From Heliocidaris tuberculata (taxonomy: Eukaryota; Echinodermata; Echinoidea; Camarodonta; Echinometridae): DNA of 64,000 bases. The stretch covers positions 14,871,629-14,935,628 of the forward strand of contig CM046838.1 in NCBI GenBank assembly GCA_025618425.1, read 5' to 3'. This document shows positions 38,401 to 53,400 of the stretch, piece after piece. How positions within the stretch are numbered: the first letter of the stretch is position 1; each line of letters starts with the position of its first letter. Under the pieces are notes generated by a model, which saw only the letters and a list, made by a program, of their open reading frames with translations, searched no databases and was not told where the DNA came from. A program made the position numbers and the translations under genes.

Positions 38401-41400
38401 TGAATATCATTACACTAAAGGTTTACATTATTTCAGAAAATGGTAAGAACAATTTCTGTAATGCAATTGAAATATCAAATGCAGTGACATATTCTCAATG
38501 AAAAAAAAAAAATTATACTGTTGCATCTTTCAAACAATAAGAAATCATTATTCGTCGCTAGGGAAATCACATGCCAATTTATGAAAGCAAAATAAAATCC
38601 TCGATATTGCCGGAAAAAAATAACGACATCAAGAAAAGTTAAAAACAAGTGGTTTATGCGTAATTTTCTGCTTCTTAACACACTACAATAGGAACTTACA
38701 AACATCTGATAAAAAATGTTATAGTAATGTTATTACCCGTTACGCTGACAAGGAGAAGACAGGTGCCAGTGTTTCCTGCATTATCTGTAGACGAACAATT
38801 CACAGTGGTGTCCCCAACCAGGAATGTACCATCAGATGGATGAGAACAAGTCACAGTTGGAGCTATATCCACGTTATCAGTTGCATTTGGATTAAACACA
38901 ACAGTGGATGATGAATTTAGTCCCATATCCGTACTAAAAGTGACATTTGGGCAATTCAGAATAGGTGCTTCATCATCTGCAAGACAACAGAAATTCAGAC
39001 AATATCAGTATACATGCTTATACACATGCTCTTTGTTAAAAAAAAACAAAATCCGAAGAAAGTAAATCCTTACTTGTCAAGTTCCGGTGAATATCATTAC
39101 AGTAAAGGGTTACATTATTTCAGAAAATGGTAAGAACAATTTCTGTAATGCAATTGAAATATCAAATGCAGTGGCATATTATCAATGAAAAAAAATAAAG
39201 AAAGAATACTGTTGCATCTTTCAAACAATAAGAAATCATTATTCGTCGCTAGGGAAATCACGTGCCAATTTATGAAAGCAAAATAAAATCCACGAAGTTG
39301 CCGGAGGAAAAAATTAGGACATCAATAAAAGTTAAAAACGAGTGGTTTATGCGTAAAGTTTCTGATTCTTAACACACTGAAATAGAAACTTACAAACATC
39401 TGATAAAAAATGTTATGGTAATGTTATTACCCGTTACGCTGACAAGGAGAAGACAGGTGCCAGGGTTTCCTGCATTATCTGTAGACGAACAGTTCACAGT
39501 GGTGTCCCCGACCAGGAATGTACCTTCAGATGGATGAGAACAAGTCACAGTTGGAGCTATATCCGCGTTATCAGTTGCATTTGGATTAAACACAACAGTG
39601 GATGATGAATTTAGTCCCATATCCGTACTAAAAGTGACATTTGGGCAATTCAGAATAGGTGCTTCATCATCTGCAAGACAACAGAAATTCAGACAATATC
39701 AGTATACATGCTTTATATTCACATGCTCCTTGTTAAAAAAAAAAGAAAATCCGAAGAAAGTAAATCCTTACTTGTCGAGTTCCGGTGAATATCATTACAC
39801 TAAAGGTTTACATTATTTCAGAAAATGGTAAGAACAATTTCTGTAATGCAATTGAAATATCAAATGCAGTGACATATTCTCAATGAAAAAAAAAAAATTA
39901 TACTGTTGCATCTTTCAAACAATAAGAAATCATTATTCGTCGCTAGGGAAATCACATGCCAATTTATGAAAGCAAAATAAAATCCTCGATATTGCCGGAA
40001 AAAAATAACGACATCAAGAAAAGTTAAAAACAAGTGGTTTATGCGTAATTTTCTGCTTCTTAACACACTACAATAGGAACTGACAAACATCTGATAAAAA
40101 ATGTTATAGTAATGTTATTACCCGTTACGCTGACAAGGAGAAGACAGGTGCCAGTGTTTCCTGCATTATCTGTAGACGAACAATTCACAGTGGTGTCCCC
40201 AACCAGGAATGTACCATCAGATGGATGAGAACAAGTCACAGTTGGAGCTATATCCACGTTATCAGTTGCATTTGGATTAAACACAACAGTGGATGATGAA
40301 TTTAGTCCCATATCCGTACTAAAAGTGACATTTGGGCAATTCAGAATAGGTGCTTCATCATCTGCAAGACAACAGAAATTCAGACAATATCAGTATACAT
40401 GCTTATACACATGCTCTTTGTTAAAAAAAAACAAAATCCGAAGAAAGTAAATCCTTACTTGTCAAGTTCCGGTGAATATCATTACAGTAAAGGGTTACAT
40501 TATTTCAGAAAATGGTAAGAACAATTTCTGTAATGCAATTGAAATATCAAATGCAGTGACATATTATCAATGAAAAAAAATAAAGAAAGAATACTGTTGC
40601 ATCTTTCAAACAATAAGAAATCATTATTCGTCGCTAGGGAAATCACGTGCCAATTTATGAAAGCAAAATAAAATCCACGAAATTGCCGGAGGAAAAAATT
40701 AGGACATCAATAAAAGTTAAAAACGAGTGGTTTATGCGTAAAGTTTCTGATTCTTAACACACTGAAATAGAAACTTACAAACATCTGATAAAAAATGTTA
40801 TGGTAATGTTATTACCCGTTACGCTGACAAGGAGAAGACAGGTGCCAGGGTTTCCTGCATTATCTGTAGACGAACAGTTCACAGTGGTGTCCCCGATCAG
40901 GAATGTATCATCAGATGTATGAGAACAAGTCACAGTTGGAGCAATATCCACGTTATCAGTTGCATTTGGATTAAACACAACAGTGGATGATGAATTTAGT
41001 CCCATATCCGTACTAAAAGTGACATTTGGGCAGTTCAGAATAGGTGCTTCATCATCTGCAAGACAACAGAAATTCAGACGGAATCAATATACATATTTAT
41101 TCACATATAAGATATGAAGTGCTCCTTGTTCTTAAGAAAAAAACCTTGAAGAAGGTGGATCCTTTGTTGTCGGGTTCCGGTGAAAATCATTATAGTAAAG
41201 GTTTACATTATTTCACAAATTGATAGTAAAAATTTCCGTAATGCAATTGAAATATCAAATTCAGTGACACGTTCTCAATGAAAAAAAATGAAGAATAAAA
41301 AAAAAAATTAGTGGATGATGAATTTAGTCTCATATCCATGCGCGTACAGAGGAGAGAGGGGACTTTGGGGTGTTCAAACACACCCCTTTAGAAATGAAGC

Positions 41401-44400
41401 AAAAGTTTATTTTTGACGCCAAAATTATGATAAACTTTTTTTTTTTTTGCTTCTCGGGGAATTTTGCAGTATAATAACACCCCCCCCCCCCCCTTTAGGA
41501 ATCCTGAGTACGCCACTGCTCCTATCCGAACTAAAAGTGACATTTGGGCAGTTGAGAACAGGTGCTTCATCATCTGCAAAAGAACAGAAATTCAGACAAT
41601 ATCAATATACATGCTTATACACATCTGATAAATAAAATGCTCCTTGTTTAAAAAAAAAAATCCGAAGAAAGTAAATCCTTACTTGTCGAATATCATTATC
41701 ATGATTATAGTAAAGGTTTACATTATTTTAGAAATTGGTAGGAACAATTTCCGTATTAAATGCAATTAAAATATCAAATGCAGTGACATATTCTCAATGA
41801 AAAAAATTAAGAATATTGTTACATCTTTCAAACAATAAGAAATCATTATTCGTCGCGAGGAAAATCACATGCTAATTTATGAAAGCAAAATAAAATCCAC
41901 GAAGTTGCCGGAAAAAAATGAGGACATCAAGAAAAGTTAAAAACGAGTGGTTTATGCGTTAAGTTTCTGATTCTTAACATATTGAAATAGGAACTTACAA
42001 ACATCTGATAAAAAATGTTATAGTAATGTTATTACCCGTTACGCTGACAAGGAGAAGACAGGTGCCAGTGTTTCCTGCATTATCTGTAGACGAACAGTTC
42101 ACAGTGGTGTCCCCGACCAGGAATGTACCTTCAGATGGATGAGAACAAGTCACAGTTGGAGCTATATCCGCGTTATCAGTTGCATTTGGATTAAACACAA
42201 CAGTGGATGATGAATTTAGTCCCATATCCGTACTAAAAGTGACATTTGGGCAATTCAGAATAGGTGCTTCATCATCTGCAAGACAACAGAAATTCAGACA
42301 ATATCAGTATACATGCTTATACACATGCTCTTTGTTAAAAAAAAACAAAATCCGAAGAAAGTAAATCCTTACTTGTCAAGTTCCGGTGAATATCATTACA
42401 GTAAAGGGTTACATTATTTCAGAAAATGGTAAGAACAATTTCTGTAATGCAATTGAAATATCAAATGCAGTGGCATATTATCAATGAAAAAAAATAAAGA
42501 AAGAATACTGTTGCATCTTTCAAACAATAAGAAATCATTATTCGTCGCTAGGGAAATCACGTGCCAATTTATGAAAGCAAAATAAAATCCACGAAGTTGC
42601 CGGAGGAAAAAATTAGGACATCAATAAAAGTTAAAAACGAGTGGTTTATGCGTAAAGTTTCTGATTCTTAACACACTGAAATAGAAACTTACAAACATCT
42701 GATAAAAAATGTTATGGTAATGTTATTACCCGTTACGCTGACAAGGAGAAGACAGGTGCCAGGGTTTCCTGCATTATCTGTAGACGAACAGTTCACAGTG
42801 GTGTCCCCGACCAGGAATGTACCTTCAGATGGATGAGAACAAGTCACAGTTGGAGCTATATCCGCGTTATCAGTTGCATTTGGATTAAACACAACAGTGG
42901 ATGATGAATTTAGTCCCATATCCGTACTAAAAGTGACATTTGGGCAATTCAGAATAGGTGCTTCATCATCTGCAAGACAACAGAAATTCAGACAATATCA
43001 GTATACATGCTTTATATTCACATGCTCCTTGTTAAAAAAAAAAGAAAATCCGAAGAAAGTAAATCCTTACTTGTCGAGTTCCGGTGAATATCATTACACT
43101 AAAGGTTTACATTATTTCAGAAAATGGTAAGAACAATTTCTGTAATGCAATTGAAATATCAAATGCAGTGACATATTCTCAATGAAAAAAAAAAAATTAT
43201 ACTGTTGCATCTTTCAAACAATAAGAAATCATTATTCGTCGCTAGGGAAATCACATGCCAATTTATGAAAGCAAAATAAAATCCTCGATATTGCCGGAAA
43301 AAAATAACGACATCAAGAAAAGTTAAAAACAAGTGGTTTATGCGTAATTTTCTGCTTCTTAACACACTACAATAGGAACTGACAAACATCTGATAAAAAA
43401 TGTTATAGTAATGTTATTACCCGTTACGCTGACAAGGAGAAGACAGGTGCCAGTGTTTCCTGCATTATCTGTAGACGAACAATTCACAGTGGTGTCCCCA
43501 ACCAGGAATGTACCATCAGATGGATGAGAACAAGTCACAGTTGGAGCTATATCCACGTTATCAGTTGCATTTGGATTAAACACAACAGTGGATGATGAAT
43601 TTAGTCCCATATCCGTACTAAAAGTGACATTTGGGCAATTCAGAATAGGTGCTTCATCATCTGCAAGACAACAGAAATTCAGACAATATCAGTATACATG
43701 CTTATACACATGCTCTTTGTTAAAAAAAAACAAAATCCGAAGAAAGTAAATCCTTACTTGTCAAGTTCCGGTGAATATCATTACAGTAAAGGGTTACATT
43801 ATTTCAGAAAATGGTAAGAACAATTTCTGTAATGCAATTGAAATATCAAATGCAGTGACATATTATCAATGAAAAAAAATAAAGAAAGAATACTGTTGCA
43901 TCTTTCAAACAATAAGAAATCATTATTCGTCGCTAGGGAAATCACGTGCCAATTTATGAAAGCAAAATAAAATCCACGAAATTGCCGGAGGAAAAAATTA
44001 GGACATCAATAAAAGTTAAAAACGAGTGGTTTATGCGTAAAGTTTCTGATTCTTAACACACTGAAATAGAAACTTACAAACATCTGATAAAAAATGTTAT
44101 GGTAATGTTATTACCCGTTACGCTGACAAGGAGAAGACAGGTGCCAGGGTTTCCTGCATTATCTGTAGACGAACAGTTCACAGTGGTGTCCCCGATCAGG
44201 AATGTATCATCAGATGTATGAGAACAAGTCACAGTTGGAGCAATATCCACGTTATCAGTTGCATTTGGATTAAACACAACAGTGGATGATGAATTTAGTC
44301 CCATATCCGTACTAAAAGTGACATTTGGGCAGTTCAGAATAGGTGCTTCATCATCTGCAAGACAACAGAAATTCAGACGGAATCAATATACATATTTATT

Positions 44401-47400
44401 CACATATAAGATATGAAGTGCTCCTTGTTCTTAAGAAAAAAACCTTGAAGAAGGTGGATCCTTTGTTGTCGGGTTCCGGTGAAAATCATTATAGTAAAGG
44501 TTTACATTATTTCACAAATTGATAGTAAAAATTTCCGTAATGCAATTGAAATATCAAATTCAGTGACACGTTCTCAATGAAAAAAAATGAAGAATAAAAA
44601 AAAAAATTAGTGGATGATGAATTTAGTCTCATATCCATGCGCGTACAGAGGAGAGAGGGGACTTTGGGGTGTTCAAACACACCCCTTTAGAAATGAAGCA
44701 AAAGTTTATTTTTGACGCCAAAATTATGATAAACTTTTTTTTTTTTTGCTTCTCGGGGAATTTTGCAGTATAATAACACCCCCCCCCCCCTTTAGGAATC
44801 CTGAGTACGCCACTGCTCCTATCCGAACTAAAAGTGACATTTGGGCAGTTGAGAACAGGTGCTTCATCATCTGCAAGACAACAGAAATTCAGACAATATC
44901 AGTATACATGCTTTATATTCACATGCTCCTTGTTAAAAAAAAAAGAAAATCCGAAGAAAGTAAATCCTTACTTGTCGAGTTCCGGTGAATATCATTACAC
45001 TAAAGGTTTACATTATTTCAGAAAATGGTAAGAACAATTTCTGTAATGCAATTGAAATATCAAATGCAGTGACATATTCTCAATGAAAAAAAAAAAATTA
45101 TACTGTTGCATCTTTCAAACAATAAGAAATCATTATTCGTCGCTAGGGAAATCACATGCCAATTTATGAAAGCAAAATAAAATCCTCGATATTGCCGGAA
45201 AAAAATAACGACATCAAGAAAAGTTAAAAACAAGTGGTTTATGCGTAATTTTCTGCTTCTTAACACACTACAATAGGAACTTACAAACATCTGATAAAAA
45301 ATGTTATAGTAATGTTATTACCCGTTACGCTGACAAGGAGAAGACAGGTGCCAGTGTTTCCTGCATTATCTGTAGACGAACAATTCACAGTGGTGTCCCC
45401 AACCAGGAATGTACCATCAGATGGATGAGAACAAGTCACAGTTGGAGCTATATCCACGTTATCAGTTGCATTTGGATTAAACACAACAGTGGATGATGAA
45501 TTTAGTCCCATATCCGTACTAAAAGTGACATTTGGGCAATTCAGAATAGGTGCTTCATCATCTGCAAGACAACAGAAATTCAGACAATATCAGTATACAT
45601 GCTTATACACATGCTCTTTGTTAAAAAAAAACAAAATCCGAAGAAAGTAAATCCTTACTTGTCAAGTTCCGGTGAATATCATTACAGTAAAGGGTTACAT
45701 TATTTCAGAAAATGGTAAGAACAATTTCTGTAATGCAATTGAAATATCAAATGCAGTGGCATATTATCAATGAAAAAAAATAAAGAAAGAATACTGTTGC
45801 ATCTTTCAAACAATAAGAAATCATTATTCGTCGCTAGGGAAATCACGTGCCAATTTATGAAAGCAAAATAAAATCCACGAAGTTGCCGGAGGAAAAAATT
45901 AGGACATCAATAAAAGTTAAAAACGAGTGGTTTATGCGTAAAGTTTCTGATTCTTAACACACTGAAATAGAAACTTACAAACATCTGATAAAAAATGTTA
46001 TGGTAATGTTATTACCCGTTACGCTGACAAGGAGAAGACAGGTGCCAGGGTTTCCTGCATTATCTGTAGACGAACAGTTCACAGTGGTGTCCCCGACCAG
46101 GAATGTACCTTCAGATGGATGAGAACAAGTCACAGTTGGAGCTATATCCGCGTTATCAGTTGCATTTGGATTAAACACAACAGTGGATGATGAATTTAGT
46201 CCCATATCCGTACTAAAAGTGACATTTGGGCAATTCAGAATAGGTGCTTCATCATCTGCAAGACAACAGAAATTCAGACAATATCAGTATACATGCTTTA
46301 TATTCACATGCTCCTTGTTAAAAAAAAAAGAAAATCCGAAGAAAGTAAATCCTTACTTGTCGAGTTCCGGTGAATATCATTACACTAAAGGTTTACATTA
46401 TTTCAGAAAATGGTAAGAACAATTTCTGTAATGCAATTGAAATATCAAATGCAGTGACATATTCTCAATGAAAAAAAAAAAATTATACTGTTGCATCTTT
46501 CAAACAATAAGAAATCATTATTCGTCGCTAGGGAAATCACATGCCAATTTATGAAAGCAAAATAAAATCCTCGATATTGCCGGAAAAAAATAACGACATC
46601 AAGAAAAGTTAAAAACAAGTGGTTTATGCGTAATTTTCTGCTTCTTAACACACTACAATAGGAACTGACAAACATCTGATAAAAAATGTTATAGTAATGT
46701 TATTACCCGTTACGCTGACAAGGAGAAGACAGGTGCCAGTGTTTCCTGCATTATCTGTAGACGAACAATTCACAGTGGTGTCCCCAACCAGGAATGTACC
46801 ATCAGATGGATGAGAACAAGTCACAGTTGGAGCTATATCCACGTTATCAGTTGCATTTGGATTAAACACAACAGTGGATGATGAATTTAGTCCCATATCC
46901 GTACTAAAAGTGACATTTGGGCAATTCAGAATAGGTGCTTCATCATCTGCAAGACAACAGAAATTCAGACAATATCAGTATACATGCTTATACACATGCT
47001 CTTTGTTAAAAAAAAACAAAATCCGAAGAAAGTAAATCCTTACTTGTCAAGTTCCGGTGAATATCATTACAGTAAAGGGTTACATTATTTCAGAAAATGG
47101 TAAGAACAATTTCTGTAATGCAATTGAAATATCAAATGCAGTGACATATTATCAATGAAAAAAAATAAAGAAAGAATACTGTTGCATCTTTCAAACAATA
47201 AGAAATCATTATTCGTCGCTAGGGAAATCACGTGCCAATTTATGAAAGCAAAATAAAATCCACGAAATTGCCGGAGGAAAAAATTAGGACATCAATAAAA
47301 GTTAAAAACGAGTGGTTTATGCGTAAAGTTTCTGATTCTTAACACACTGAAATAGAAACTTACAAACATCTGATAGAAAATGTTATGGTAATGTTATTAC

Positions 47401-50400
47401 CCGTTACGCTGACAAGGAGAAGACAGGTGCCAGGGTTTCCTGCATTATCTGTAGACGAACAGTTCACAGTGGTGTCCCCAACCAGGAATGTACTATCAGA
47501 TGTATGAGAACAAGTCACAGTTGGAGCTATATCCACGTTATCAGTTGCATTTGGATTAAACACAACAGTGGATGATGTATTTAGTCCCATATCCGTACTA
47601 AAAGTGACATTTGGGCAATTCAGAATAGGTGCTTCATCATCTGCAAGACAACAGAAATTCAGACAATATCAGTATACATGCTTATACACATGCTCCTTGT
47701 AAAAAAAAAAAAAAAAAAAAAAAAATCCGAAGAAAGTAAATCCTTACTTGTCGAGTTCCGGTGAAGATCATTACAGTAAAGGTTTACATTATTTCAGAAA
47801 ATGGTATGAACGATTTCTGTAATGCAATTGAAATATCAAATGCAGTGACATATTCTCAATGAAAAAAAAAAAGAATACTGTTGCATCTTTCAAACAATAA
47901 GAAATCATTATTCGTCGCTAGGGAAATCACATGCCAATTTATGAAAGCAAAATAAAATCCACGATATTGCCGAAAAAAAAATAACGTATTCAAGAAAAGT
48001 TAAAAACGAGTTGTTTATGCGTAAGTTTCTGCTTCTTAACACACTAAAATAGGAACTTACAAACATCTGATGAAAAATGTTATAGTAATGTTATTACCCG
48101 TTACGCTGACAAGGAGAAGACAGGTGCCAGTGTTTCCTGCATTATCTGTAGACGAACAGTTCACAGTGGTGTCCCCAACCATGAATGTACCCTCAGATGG
48201 ATGAGAACAAGTCACATTTGGAGCTATATCCACGTTATCAGTTGCATTTGGATTAAACACAACAGTGGATGATGAATTTAGTCCCATATCCGTACTAAAA
48301 GTGACATTTGGGCAATTCAGAATAGGTGCTTCATCATCTGCAAGACAACAGAAATTCAGACAATATCAGTATACATGCTTATACACATGCTCTTTGTTAA
48401 AAAAAAAACAAAATCCGAAGAAAGTAAATCCTTACTTGTCAAGTTCCGGTGAATATCATTACAGTAAAGGGTTACATTATTTCAGAAAATGGTAAGAACA
48501 ATTTCTGTAATGCAATTGAAATATCAAATGCAGTGACATATTATCAATGAAAAAAAATAAAGAAAGAATACTGTTGCATCTTTCAAACAATAAGAAATCA
48601 TTATTCGTCGCTAGGGAAATCACGTGCCAATTTATGAAAGCAAAATAAAATCCACGAAATTGCCGGAGGAAAAAATTAGGACATCAATAAAAGTTAAAAA
48701 CGAGTGGTTTATGCGTAAAGTTTCTGATTCTTAACACACTGAAATAGAAACTTACAAACATCTGATAAAAAATGTTATGGTAATGTTATTACCCGTTACG
48801 CTGACAAGGAGAAGACAGGTGCCAGGGTTTCCTGCATTATCTGTAGACGAACAGTTCACAGTGGTGTCCCCAACCAGGAATGTACTATCAGATGTATGAG
48901 AACAAGTCACAGTTGGAGCTATATCCACGTTATCAGTTGCATTTGGATTAAACACAACAGTGGATGATGTATTTAGTCCCATATCCGTACTAAAAGTGAC
49001 ATTTGGGCAATTCAGAATAGGTGCTTCATCATCTGCAAGACAACAGAAATTCAGACAATATCAGTATACATGCTTATACACATGCTCCTTGTAAAAAAAA
49101 AAAAAAAAAAAAAAAAATCCGAAGAAAGTAAATCCTTACTTGTCGAGTTCCGGTGAAGATCATTACAGTAAAGGTTTACATTATTTCAGAAAATGGTATG
49201 AACGATTTCTGTAATGCAATTGAAATATCAAATGCAGTGACATATTCTCAATGAAAAAAAAAAAGAATACTGTTGCATCTTTCAAACAATAAGAAATCAT
49301 TATTCGTCGCTAGGGAAATCACATGCCAATTTATGAAAGCAAAATAAAATCCACGATATTGCCGAAAAAAAAATAACGTATTCAAGAAAAGTTAAAAACG
49401 AGTTGTTTATGCGTAAGTTTCTGCTTCTTAACACACTAAAATAGGAACTTACAAACATCTGATGAAAAATGTTATAGTAATGTTATTACCCGTTACGCTG
49501 ACAAGGAGAAGACAGGTGCCAGTGTTTCCTGCATTATCTGTAGACGAACAGTTCACAGTGGTGTCCCCAACCATGAATGTACCCTCAGATGGATGAGAAC
49601 AAGTCACATTTGGAGCTATATCCACGTTATCAGTTGCATTTGGATTAAACACAACAGTGGATGATGAATTTAGTCCCATATCCGTACTAAAAGTGACATT
49701 TGGGCAATTCAGAATAGGTGCTTCATCATCTGCAAGACAACAGAAATTCAGACAATATCAGTATACATGCTTTATATTCACATGCTCCTTGTTAAAAAAA
49801 AAAGAAAATCCGAAGAAAGTAAATCCTTACTTGTCGAGTTCCGGTGAATATCATTACACTAAAGGTTTACATTATTTCAGAAAATGGTAAGAACAATTTC
49901 TGTAATGCAATTGAAATATCAAATGCAGTGACATATTCTCAATGAAAAAAAAAAAATTATACTGTTGCATCTTTCAAACAATAAGAAATCATTATTCGTC
50001 GCTAGGGAAATCACATGCCAATTTATGAAAGCAAAATAAAATCCTCGATATTGCCGGAAAAAAATAACGACATCAAGAAAAGTTAAAAACAAGTGGTTTA
50101 TGCGTAATTTTCTGCTTCTTAACACACTACAATAGGAACTTACAAACATCTGATAAAAAATGTTATAGTAATGTTATTACCCGTTACGCTGACAAGGAGA
50201 AGACAGGTGCCAGTGTTTCCTGCATTATCTGTAGACGAACAATTCACAGTGGTGTCCCCAACCAGGAATGTACCATCAGATGGATGAGAACAAGTCACAG
50301 TTGGAGCTATATCCACGTTATCAGTTGCATTTGGATTAAACACAACAGTGGATGATGAATTTAGTCCCATATCCGTACTAAAAGTGACATTTGGGCAATT

Positions 50401-53400
50401 CAGAATAGGTGCTTCATCATCTGCAAGACAACAGAAATTCAGACAATATCAGTATACATGCTTATACACATGCTCTTTGTTAAAAAAAAACAAAATCCGA
50501 AGAAAGTAAATCCTTACTTGTCAAGTTCCGGTGAATATCATTACAGTAAAGGGTTACATTATTTCAGAAAATGGTAAGAACAATTTCTGTAATGCAATTG
50601 AAATATCAAATGCAGTGGCATATTATCAATGAAAAAAAATAAAGAAAGAATACTGTTGCATCTTTCAAACAATAAGAAATCATTATTCGTCGCTAGGGAA
50701 ATCACGTGCCAATTTATGAAAGCAAAATAAAATCCACGAAGTTGCCGGAGGAAAAAATTAGGACATCAATAAAAGTTAAAAACGAGTGGTTTATGCGTAA
50801 AGTTTCTGATTCTTAACACACTGAAATAGAAACTTACAAACATCTGATAAAAAATGTTATGGTAATGTTATTACCCGTTACGCTGACAAGGAGAAGACAG
50901 GTGCCAGGGTTTCCTGCATTATCTGTAGACGAACAGTTCACAGTGGTGTCCCCGACCAGGAATGTACCTTCAGATGGATGAGAACAAGTCACAGTTGGAG
51001 CTATATCCGCGTTATCAGTTGCATTTGGATTAAACACAACAGTGGATGATGAATTTAGTCCCATATCCGTACTAAAAGTGACATTTGGGCAATTCAGAAT
51101 AGGTGCTTCATCATCTGCAAGACAACAGAAATTCAGACAATATCAGTATACATGCTTTATATTCACATGCTCCTTGTTAAAAAAAAAAGAAAATCCGAAG
51201 AAAGTAAATCCTTACTTGTCGAGTTCCGGTGAATATCATTACACTAAAGGTTTACATTATTTCAGAAAATGGTAAGAACAATTTCTGTAATGCAATTGAA
51301 ATATCAAATGCAGTGACATATTCTCAATGAAAAAAAAAAAATTATACTGTTGCATCTTTCAAACAATAAGAAATCATTATTCGTCGCTAGGGAAATCACA
51401 TGCCAATTTATGAAAGCAAAATAAAATCCTCGATATTGCCGGAAAAAAATAACGACATCAAGAAAAGTTAAAAACAAGTGGTTTATGCGTAATTTTCTGC
51501 TTCTTAACACACTACAATAGGAACTGACAAACATCTGATAAAAAATGTTATAGTAATGTTATTACCCGTTACGCTGACAAGGAGAAGACAGGTGCCAGTG
51601 TTTTCTGCATTATCTGTAGACGAACAATTCACAGTGGTGTCCCCAACCAGGAATGTACCATCAGATGGATGAGAACAAGTCACAGTTGGAGCTATATCCA
51701 CGTTATCAGTTGCATTTGGATTAAACACAACAGTGGATGATGAATTTAGTCCCATATCCGTACTAAAAGTGACATTTGGGCAATTCAGAATAGGTGCTTC
51801 ATCATCTGCAAGACAACAGAAATTCAGACAATATCAGTATACATGCTTATACACATGCTCTTTGTTAAAAAAAAACAAAATCCGAAGAAAGTAAATCCTT
51901 ACTTGTCAAGTTCCGGTGAATATCATTACAGTAAAGGGTTACATTATTTCAGAAAATGGTAAGAACAATTTCTGTAATGCAATTGAAATATCAAATGCAG
52001 TGACATATTATCAATGAAAAAAAATAAAGAAAGAATACTGTTGCATCTTTCAAACAATAAGAAATCATTATTCGTCGCTAGGGAAATCACGTGCCAATTT
52101 ATGAAAGCAAAATAAAATCCACGAAATTGCCGGAGGAAAAAATTAGGACATCAATAAAAGTTAAAAACGAGTGGTTTATGCGTAAAGTTTCTGATTCTTA
52201 ACACACTGAAATAGAAACTTACAAACATCTGATAAAAAATGTTATGGTAATGTTATTACCCGTTACGCTGACAAGGAGAAGACAGGTGCCAGGGTTTCCT
52301 GCATTATCTGTAGACGAACAGTTCACAGTGGTGTCCCCAACCAGGAATGTACTATCAGATGTATGAGAACAAGTCACAGTTGGAGCTATATCCACGTTAT
52401 CAGTTGAATTTGGATTAAACACAACAGTGGATGATGTATTTAGTCCCATATCCGTACTAAAAGTGACATTTGGGCAATTCAGAATAGGTGCTTCATCATC
52501 TGCAAGACAACAGAAATTCAGACAATATCAGTATACATGCTTATACACATGCTCCTTGTAAAAAAAAAAAAAAAAAAAAAAAAAATCCGAAGAAAGTAAA
52601 TCCTTACTTGTCGAGTTCCGGTGAAGATCATTACAGTAAAGGTTTACATTATTTCAGAAAATGGTATGAACGATTTCTGTAATGCAATTGAAATATCAAA
52701 TGCAGTGACATATTCTCAATGAAAAAAAAAAAGAATACTGTTGCATCTTTCAAACAATAAGAAATCATTATTCGTCGCTAGGGAAATCACATGCCAATTT
52801 ATGAAAGCAAAATAAAATCCACGATATTGCCGAAAAAAAAATAACGTATTCAAGAAAAGTTAAAAACGAGTTGTTTATGCGTAAGTTTCTGCTTCTTAAC
52901 ACACTAAAATAGGAACTTACAAACATCTGATGAAAAATGTTATAGTAATGTTATTACCCGTTACGCTGACAAGGAGAAGACAGGTGCCAGTGTTTCCTGC
53001 ATTATCTGTAGACGAACAGTTCACAGTGGTGTCCCCAACCATGAATGTACCCTCAGATGGATGAGAACAAGTCACATTTGGAGCTATATCCACGTTATCA
53101 GTTGCATTTGGATTAAACACAACAGTGGATGATGAATTTAGTCCCATATCCGTACTAAAAGTGACATTTGGGCAATTCAGAATAGGTGCTTCATCATCTG
53201 CAAGACAACAGAAATTCAGACAATATCAGTATACATGCTTATACACATGCTCCTTGTTAAAAAAAAAAAAAAAAAAAAAAAATCCGAAGAAAGTAAATCC
53301 TTACTTGTCGAGTTCCGGTGAAGATCATTACAGTAAAGGTTTACATTATTTCAGAAAATGGTATGAACGATTTCTGTAATGCAATTGAAATATCAAATGC

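Larger units (their letters stand above)
39431..46015 (-). repeat. 3.3-kb higher-order repeat, two copies
   Basis: Copy 1 is 39431-42729 (exons 5-8 and dead exon 2), copy 2 is 42730-46015 (exons 9-12 and dead exon 3). Offsets of corresponding exons are exactly 3299 bp for exons 5-7 against 9-11. A third, partial copy begins at 46016 (exons 13-14). Confidence 0.9.
46016..53197 (-). repeat. 4.86-kb higher-order repeat, one and a half copies
   Basis: Exons 13-19 (46016-50874) start again as exons 20-23 (50875-53197) at offsets of 4859-4860 bp. Within it, exons 15-16 and 17-18 are a 1392-bp dimer duplication. Confidence 0.9.

Noticed and set aside
38213..38446. 77-codon plus-strand frame beginning MDDEFSPIS, repeated in the array
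   Set aside because: It is the complement of the HYR exon start plus intron, including an A-run translated as Lys; a shadow of the real exon.
38475..38705. 76-codon minus-strand frame beginning MFVSSYC, repeated identically in many units (for example 39860, 43159, 45060, 50149 end)
   Set aside because: It lies wholly in the intron and is repeated only because whole units were duplicated. It ends in a Phe/Ile-rich translation of A-runs, and changes between units include frame-breaking indels.
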